A DNA stretch of 64,000 nt. Origin: Pseudomonas haemolytica. GTDB lineage: Bacteria > Pseudomonadota > Gammaproteobacteria > Pseudomonadales > Pseudomonadaceae. Position 1 is the stretch's first letter. The number at the start of each line of letters is the position of its first letter. The position numbers and the translations under genes were made by a program. Positions 59,375-64,000 of the stretch are shown here, in pieces. The stretch is from NCBI RefSeq assembly GCF_009659625.1, contig NZ_VOIW01000003.1:682001-746000 (forward strand), written 5' to 3'. A model generated the notes under the pieces. The model was not told the DNA's origin, made no database searches, and was given only the letters and a program-made list of their open reading frames with translations.

Positions 59375-60207
59375 GTGTGCCGACCGTTCTGGAAAAGATC
59401 CTGGCCCGCAAGGCCGAAGAAGTGGCGCAACGTCGTGCATACGTCAGCCTCCGCGAGTTGGAGGATGCAGCAAAAAGCGTCGATGCGCCGCGTGGTTTTG
59501 CCAATGCCTTGATCGCCCAGGCCAAGCTCAAGCAGCCCGCCGTGATCGCCGAAATCAAGAAGGCCTCGCCGAGCAAAGGCGTCATCCGTGAACACTTTGT
59601 ACCGGCTGAAATCGCCGTCAGCTATGAGAAGGGCGGCGCGACGTGTCTGTCGGTATTGACCGATATCGACTTCTTCCAAGGGGACGACCTGTACCTGATG
59701 CAGGCCCGCGAGGCATGTAAATTGCCGGTGATCCGCAAGGACTTCATGATCGATCCCTATCAGATCGTTGAAGCTCGCGTTTTGGGTGCCGATTGTGTGT
59801 TGCTGATTGTCTCTGCATTGGATGACGTGAAGATGGCCGAGCTGGCGGCGGTAGCCAAAAGCGTCGGTCTCGATGTGTTGGTCGAGGTGCATGACGGCGA
59901 CGAGCTGGAGCGCGCCTTGAAAACCCTCGACACACCGCTGGTGGGGGTCAACAACCGTAACCTGCATACTTTCGAAGTCAGCCTTGAAAACACCCTCGAC
60001 CTGTTGCCGCGTATTCCCCGTGATCGCTTGGTGATTACCGAGAGTGGCATCGTCAATCGCGCCGACGTGGAGTTGATGGAAATCAGCGGCGTGTACTCGT
60101 TCTTGGTGGGCGAGACGTTTATGCGCGCCGAGAACCCGGGAGCGGAACTGCAACGCCTGTTCTTCCCGGAGCGTGGCGTGGCGGTGAGTGGTTCGACATT
60201 AGACTGA
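59371..60207 (+). CDS. trpC: Indole-3-glycerol phosphate synthase
   Basis: 278-aa TIM barrel that closes the indole ring. [14 protein letters not shown] holds the catalytic Lys, [22 protein letters not shown] the second Lys and Glu, and [13 protein letters not shown] with [10 protein letters not shown] the phosphate site. Not fused to trpF. A REP doublet follows at once and may end the operon. Confidence 0.97.
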   Translation: MSVPTVLEKILARKAEEVAQRRAYVSLRELEDAAKSVDAPRGFANALIAQAKLKQPAVIAEIKKASPSKGVIREHFVPAEIAVSYEKGGATCLSVLTDIDFFQGDDLYLMQAREACKLPVIRKDFMIDPYQIVEARVLGADCVLLIVSALDDVKMAELAAVAKSVGLDVLVEVHDGDELERALKTLDTPLVGVNNRNLHTFEVSLENTLDLLPRIPRDRLVITESGIVNRADVELMEISGVYSFLVGETFMRAENPGAELQRLFFPERGVAVSGSTLD

Positions 60208-60223
60208 CTGAAATGCGGTTAAA

Positions 60224-60317
60224 AATGTGGGAGCGGGCTTGCTCGCGAAAACGGTGGGTCAGTCAATTTATTTGGCGACTGACAAGCCCCGTTCGCGAGC
60301 AAGCCCGCTCCCACATT
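60224..60317. repeat. REP doublet (REPIN-like), GAGCGGGCTTGCTCGCGA type
   Basis: Perfect 26-bp inverted repeat (left 60224-60249, right 60292-60317) with a 42-nt spacer. The arms contain the same 24 bases as the element at 3211, but the spacers differ. Confidence 0.9.
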
Positions 60318-60349
60318 GGCTTTTGTATTTCCAGGGAGGCAGGTGTTCG

Positions 60350-61045
60350 ATGACTCAGCCCATGATGATGACTGTTGAAGCAGGCCTTACTGCCGAGCAA
60401 GACCTCTTGGCAGCCGTTTGTGCGGGTGAGCAGGAATTCGGGCTGCTGTTCTGGCAGCCCAGCGATCAAGCGTTGGTCATGCCGCGCCGGTTGAGTCGAT
60501 TACCGGCATTTGATGTTGCCAGCCGTGTATCGGCCGAGGCCGGTTGGCCGGTGTTGCTGCGGGAAACCGGCGGCGAACCCGTGCCGCAGTCCGCTGCCAC
60601 GGTCAATATCGCCTTAGTGTATGCACCGCCGCGTAGCGAAGGTGACCAGGGCCGTATCGAAACCGGTTACCAGCGCTTGTGCCAGCCGATCTGTGATTTT
60701 CTGATCGAATTGGGTGGTGATGCCTCCGTCGGCGAAATCGACGGGGCTTTTTGCGACGGTCGCTACAACGTCAATCTCAATGGCCGCAAGATGGTTGGCA
60801 CCGCCCAGCGTTGGCGACAAAGTGGTGGGCGCCCGGTGGGCTTGATCCACGGCGCTTTGTTGCTGGATAACGATCGTGAGGAGTTGATTGGCGCGGTCAA
60901 CCGCTTCAATCAAGCCTGTGGCCTTGAGCAGCGGGTTCGCGCCGAGAGCCATATTGCGCTGCACGAAGCTTTTCCTGCGCCGGATGCCATCAGCCGGCTC
61001 GATACGTTGTACCGCCAGATGCTGGCCAGCTTTCTGCCGGTTTAG
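60350..61045 (+). CDS. Lipoate-protein ligase / octanoyltransferase-like protein
   Basis: 231 aa of the biotin/lipoate A/B ligase fold. The start at 60350 ([20 protein letters not shown]) follows [41 protein letters not shown] contains the expected RR-type substrate strand in degenerate form; the key lysine is in [12 protein letters not shown], in the LplA/LipM-like position. Shorter than E. coli LplA (about 340 aa), lacking its C-terminal lobe. Whether it ligates lipoate or transfers octanoate is unknown. Confidence 0.85.
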   Translation: MTQPMMMTVEAGLTAEQDLLAAVCAGEQEFGLLFWQPSDQALVMPRRLSRLPAFDVASRVSAEAGWPVLLRETGGEPVPQSAATVNIALVYAPPRSEGDQGRIETGYQRLCQPICDFLIELGGDASVGEIDGAFCDGRYNVNLNGRKMVGTAQRWRQSGGRPVGLIHGALLLDNDREELIGAVNRFNQACGLEQRVRAESHIALHEAFPAPDAISRLDTLYRQMLASFLPV

Positions 61046-61686
61046 CGGGTGCCGAACACGACCATCGTCTTGCCTTTGACGTGCACCAGGTTGCGCTCTT
61101 CCAAGTCCTTGAGTACGCGGCCGACCATCTCCCGTGAACAACCGACAATGCGCCCGATCTCCTGGCGCGTGACCTTGATCTGCATGCCATCGGGATGGGT
61201 CATGGCGTCGGGTTGCTTGCACAACTCCAGCAGGCAACGCGCTACGCGCCCGGTGACATCGAAGAACGCTAGGTCGCCGACCTTGCGCGTGGTGTCGCGC
61301 AGGCGCTGGGCGATCTGACCGCTCAGGGCATACAAGATATCCGGATCATGCTGGGCCAGTTCGCGAAACTTCGTATAACTGATCTCGGCCACTTCGCACT
61401 CAACTTTGGCTCGCACCCAGGCGCTGCGCTCTTGCTCTTTGCCTGCTTGTTCAAAGAGCCCTAACTCCCCGAAGAAATCTCCGGTGTTCAGGTAGGCAAT
61501 GATCATCTCGCGGCCGTCTTCATCCTCGATCAGGATTGTGACCGAGCCCTTGATGATGAAAAACAGGGTTTCTGAGCGCTCGCCGGCGCAGATGATGTTG
61601 TGCTTGGCCGGATGGCGGCGACGCTGGCAATGCATCAACAGCTTGTCGAGGTTCTTGATCTTGGGTGTGGGAGTAAGAGCAACCAT
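61042..61686 (-). CDS. vfr: cAMP-responsive global regulator Vfr (CRP family)
   Basis: 214 aa. The N-terminal cyclic-nucleotide domain contains [13 protein letters not shown] and [16 protein letters not shown] (Glu, Arg, Ser/Thr cAMP contacts), the dimer helix comes next, and the C-terminal helix-turn-helix is [26 protein letters not shown]. Nearly identical to P. aeruginosa Vfr by memory. ATG 61686 gives [15 protein letters not shown]. Convergent with the lipoate-ligase gene (stops overlap by four bases) and divergent from the OsmC gene. Confidence 0.95.
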   Translation of the reverse strand: MVALTPTPKIKNLDKLLMHCQRRRHPAKHNIICAGERSETLFFIIKGSVTILIEDEDGREMIIAYLNTGDFFGELGLFEQAGKEQERSAWVRAKVECEVAEISYTKFRELAQHDPDILYALSGQIAQRLRDTTRKVGDLAFFDVTGRVARCLLELCKQPDAMTHPDGMQIKVTRQEIGRIVGCSREMVGRVLKDLEERNLVHVKGKTMVVFGTR

Positions 61687-61933
61687 GGTTGTATCCCGAA
61701 AAGACTGCGCGGTGTAGTTGGCGTTGTTTTTATCCAGCGGCATCGATATTGATGCACGCTGTACAAAGCATGGCAATGCGCCATTGATTTGGCGCCAGCT
61801 TACCAGACACATTCTGCCTCGATTAGCCAATTTACCTGGCAAACACAGTCATTCAACGATTTTGTGCAGGGCGCTGCTGTTTCAAGGCCCTGTGCTAAGC
61901 TGGCGACCCTTTTTTAGCAGTGGAGTCTGGGCG

Positions 61934-62356
61934 ATGAAGGCACGCATCCAATGGGCGGGCGAAGCCATGTTCCTCGGTGAGTCGGGCAGTGGCCATGTAG
62001 TGGTCATGGACGGCCCGCCGGAAGCCGGTGGCCGTAACCTGGGTGTACGCCCGATGGAAATGTTGCTGCTGGGTGTTGGCGGCTGCAGCAATTTCGATGT
62101 GGTTAGCATCTTGAAGAAGTCGCGCCAGGCCGTGGAAAGCTGCGAAGCCTTCTTGGAAGCTGAACGCGCCACTGAAGATCCCAAGGTATTTACCAAGATC
62201 CACATGCATTTCGTGGTCAAGGGCCGGGCGCTGAAGGAGGCCCAGGTCAAGCGTGCCATTGAGCTGTCTGCTGAAAAATACTGCTCGGCCTCGATCATGC
62301 TGGGTGCTGCGGGTGTAGCCATCACTCACGATTACGAAATCATCGAGTTGGGTTGA
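61934..62356 (+). CDS. OsmC/Ohr-family protein (YhfA type)
   Basis: 140 aa. Begins MKARIQWAGEAMFLGES; the OsmC core has GVGGCSNFDVVSILKKSRQ and ILGAAG-like SASIMLGAAGVAITHDYEI with one conserved Cys in each (GGCSNF and EKYCSAS), the redox pair expected for peroxide reduction. YhfA-type proteins lie beside crp in E. coli, just as this one faces vfr; their function is unknown. Confidence 0.93.
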   Translation: MKARIQWAGEAMFLGESGSGHVVVMDGPPEAGGRNLGVRPMEMLLLGVGGCSNFDVVSILKKSRQAVESCEAFLEAERATEDPKVFTKIHMHFVVKGRALKEAQVKRAIELSAEKYCSASIMLGAAGVAITHDYEIIELG

Positions 62357-62374
62357 TTGCGGAAATCGCAGGCA

Positions 62375-62405
62375 AAAGAAAGGGCGCTTCGAGCGCCCTT
62401 TCTTT
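62375..62405. terminator. Bidirectional terminator between the OsmC gene and coq7
   Basis: AAAGAAAGGGCGC and GCGCCCTTTCTTT make a perfect 13-bp stem with a TTCGA loop; T-rich on both exits, serving both converging genes. Confidence 0.92.
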
Positions 62406-62426
62406 CGGTTTGGATTTGATGCGATT

Positions 62427-63074
62427 TCAGATTCTATAAGTACTCTTGGTCATAACCTTGGCCAAAAGGCTCATGCCGAATCTCACCGGTGCCGGAAAGC
62501 GGAAGCCGCCCGCATCTAGAGCGCTTTCTGCATGGTGTTCTTCATCGATACGCATCTGTTCCAGAATGGCCCGGGACTTTTCGTCTTCGGCCGGCAGTTG
62601 CTCAAGATGTTCATCCAGGTGCTTGCAGACCTGATGTTCCGTCGCGGCGACAAATCCTAGGCTGACTTTGTCGCTGATCAACCCGGCGGCAGCGCCGATA
62701 CCAAACGACAAACCATAAAACAGTGGGTTCAGCACGCTTGGGTGGCTGCCCAACTGGCGGATACGTTGTTCGCACCAGGCCAGGTGGTCGATCTCTTCCT
62801 CGGCCGCATGCTCCATCGCTGCACGTACCTGCGGCAACTTGGCGGTCAGTGCCTGGCCCTGGTACAGCGCCTGCGCGCAGACTTCACCGGTGTGGTTGAT
62901 GCGCATCAGGCCGGCGACGTGGCGGGTGTCCGTTTCGCTCATCTGCGCATCGGGCTGCACGATGGCGGGCGATGGGCGGTACGGTTGACCGCTGAATGGC
63001 AACAGCGTGCGCATGGCCATGTCGGCTTGCAGCAACAGACGATCAATCGGCGAGTAGTGACGTTGGGTAGTCAT
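62427..63074 (-). CDS. coq7: Demethoxyubiquinol hydroxylase (Coq7/CAT5 family)
   Basis: 215-aa di-iron monooxygenase for a late hydroxylation in ubiquinone synthesis, the Pseudomonas replacement for UbiF. Iron ligands in [33 protein letters not shown] and [15 protein letters not shown]. Membrane-associated helices are in the [23 protein letters not shown] region. Confidence 0.95.
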   Translation of the reverse strand: MTTQRHYSPIDRLLLQADMAMRTLLPFSGQPYRPSPAIVQPDAQMSETDTRHVAGLMRINHTGEVCAQALYQGQALTAKLPQVRAAMEHAAEEEIDHLAWCEQRIRQLGSHPSVLNPLFYGLSFGIGAAAGLISDKVSLGFVAATEHQVCKHLDEHLEQLPAEDEKSRAILEQMRIDEEHHAESALDAGGFRFPAPVRFGMSLLAKVMTKSTYRI

Positions 63075-63159
63075 GCTGACCTCCGGGAAGAATCTCGGCG
63101 GCCAGTTTACCGCAAGAGAGGGCGTAGCGTTTGCGCTGAGTCAATTTGACCCTGGCCCC

Positions 63160-63498
63160 TCAGCCTGGCGGCCAGTTCATCTGGCGCTGACCGAGCACGT
63201 GCATGTGGATGTGATAAACGGTCTGGCCGCCGTCTTCGTTGCAGTTCATCACCACGCGGAAACCTTTCTCGCAGCCTTGTTCCACGGCCAGTCGCTGGGC
63301 AGTGAACAAAATATGGCCGGCCAGGGCTTTGTCTTCCTCGGTCAGGTCATTGAGGGTGCGAATAGGTTTTTTCGGGATAACCAGAAAATGTACCGGCGCC
63401 TGCGGGGCGATATCGTGGAAGGCGAGGACTTGATCATCTTCGTAGATGATCTTCGCGGGTATTTCTCTGTTGATGATCTTGGTGAACAGAGTATCCAC
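63160..63498 (-). CDS. HIT-family purine nucleoside phosphoramidase (HinT type)
   Basis: 112 aa. GTG at 63498 after GGAG gives VDTLFTKIINREIPAKIIYEDD; longer readings lack family similarity. The histidine triad is HIHMHVLG at the C-terminus, with the substrate region NEDGGQTVYH before it. Hydrolyses AMP-N bonds. Confidence 0.93.
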   Translation of the reverse strand: MDTLFTKIINREIPAKIIYEDDQVLAFHDIAPQAPVHFLVIPKKPIRTLNDLTEEDKALAGHILFTAQRLAVEQGCEKGFRVVMNCNEDGGQTVYHIHMHVLGQRQMNWPPG

Positions 63499-63544
63499 AG
63501 CTGTTTCTCCATTATGAAAGTGCAGGGTGAGTGTACCCAGGCGA

Positions 63545-64000
63545 TCAACGCGGGCAATAGGCCTTGTTGATGGCGCCGGCAATCTTGCGGGTCAGCCAGC
63601 GCGGGCTGAGGCGCGGGCTGAGAGCCAGCCAGCGGTTGCGGCGCCCGGGAATGATGATGGCTTTGTTCTTCTCCAGCGCACGCACGGTGTAGAGCGCGAC
63701 TTCTTCCGGGCTCATCAGTTGTTGGCTGCGGTCGAGTTTCGCCGTATCCATCTGTGCGGTGCCGAAGAAGGCCGTGCGCGTGGGGCCGGGGCAAAGTACC
63801 GAGACCTTGATGCCACACGTCTTCAATTCTTCGCGCAAGCCCTCGGAGAAGTGCAGTACATAGGCTTTGCTGGCGTAGTAGCTGCTCATCCACGGCCCAG
63901 GCTGAAAGGCGGCAACCGAGGCAACGTTGAGTATCTGCCCGCCACCGTGCAGCGCCATGGCATTGCCAAGGGCATGGCACATGCGGGTCAAGGCCAGGAT
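63545..64000 (-). CDS. Short-chain dehydrogenase/reductase, 5' end outside the window
   Basis: C-terminal part (about 150 residues) of an SDR. The NxxS-like strand LNVASVAAFQPG contains the catalytic Ser, YYASKAYVLHF the Tyr-x-x-x-Lys pair, and SVLCPGPTRTAFF the NAD-side loop. The frame is open to base 64000 without a start, so the Rossmann N-terminus is missing. Substrate unknown. Confidence 0.9.
   Translation of the reverse strand: MLALTRMCHALGNAMALHGGGQILNVASVAAFQPGPWMSSYYASKAYVLHFSEGLREELKTCGIKVSVLCPGPTRTAFFGTAQMDTAKLDRSQQLMSPEEVALYTVRALEKNKAIIIPGRRNRWLALSPRLSPRWLTRKIAGAINKAYCPR

Overview
The window is a chromosomal segment of a Pseudomonas, most likely of the P. fluorescens group. The reasons are the gene content and order (bioFHCD, paired acyl-CoA dehydrogenases, an rsmY-type sRNA, pqqFABCDE, davBA, rmcA-rpoD-dnaG-rpsU, lptD-surA-pdxA-rsmA-apaGH, amgK-murU, trpE / trpGDC, vfr), the high G+C, and several REP palindromes with the GTGGGAG...GCTTGCTC core typical of that group. 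I recall the same order from P. putida. The species assignment is inference. I see no prophage, insertion sequence or CRISPR array; the only clearly accessory-looking module is a small hicAB pair beside a tRNA gene.

Layout. 1-2794: end of the biotin operon (bioF truncated by the window edge, then bioH, bioC, bioD). 2901-8823: a 93-aa orphan protein, two paralogous acyl-CoA dehydrogenases and, between them, a membrane diguanylate cyclase. 8838-9036: a GacA box followed by an Rsm-family sRNA with eight GGA motifs. 9050-20699: a LysR regulator, a class III aminotransferase, a Pmp3-like micropeptide, the full PQQ cofactor operon (pqqF-A-B-C-D-E, minus strand, with the 24-codon pqqA) and the lysine-to-aminovalerate genes davB-davA with an Lrp-type regulator. 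20928-21721: hicAB and a CAU-anticodon tRNA. 21737-30148: rmcA and the macromolecular synthesis genes rpoD, dnaG, rpsU. 30352-34199: tsaD, plsY, folB-folK, cca. 34263-39132: the prkA-yeaH-spoVR stress cluster. 39418-47035: the envelope and housekeeping operon lptD-surA-pdxA-rsmA-apaG-apaH-glpE. 47166-50752: amgK-murU (cell-wall recycling), djlA and an exported alpha/beta-hydrolase-like protein. 50980-60207: an iron alcohol dehydrogenase, rpe-gph-trpE, the autotransporter esterase estA and trpGDC. 60350-64000: a lipoate-ligase-like protein, vfr, an OsmC protein, coq7, a HIT protein and a truncated short-chain dehydrogenase.

The most interesting signal is regulatory. trpE and trpGDC are each preceded by a Trp-rich leader ORF ending in the same residues, ARWRWRA. 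The trpE leader is not in a spacer: it is nested in frame at the 3' end of gph, so the last 22 codons of phosphoglycolate phosphatase appear to double as an attenuation leader. Other points worth checking are a hairpin between spoVR and cca that buries the cca ribosome-binding site, a 93-aa protein resembling the two ends of a flagellar axial protein without a middle, an alpha/beta-hydrolase-like protein lacking its nucleophile, and a palindromic operator candidate in front of hicA.
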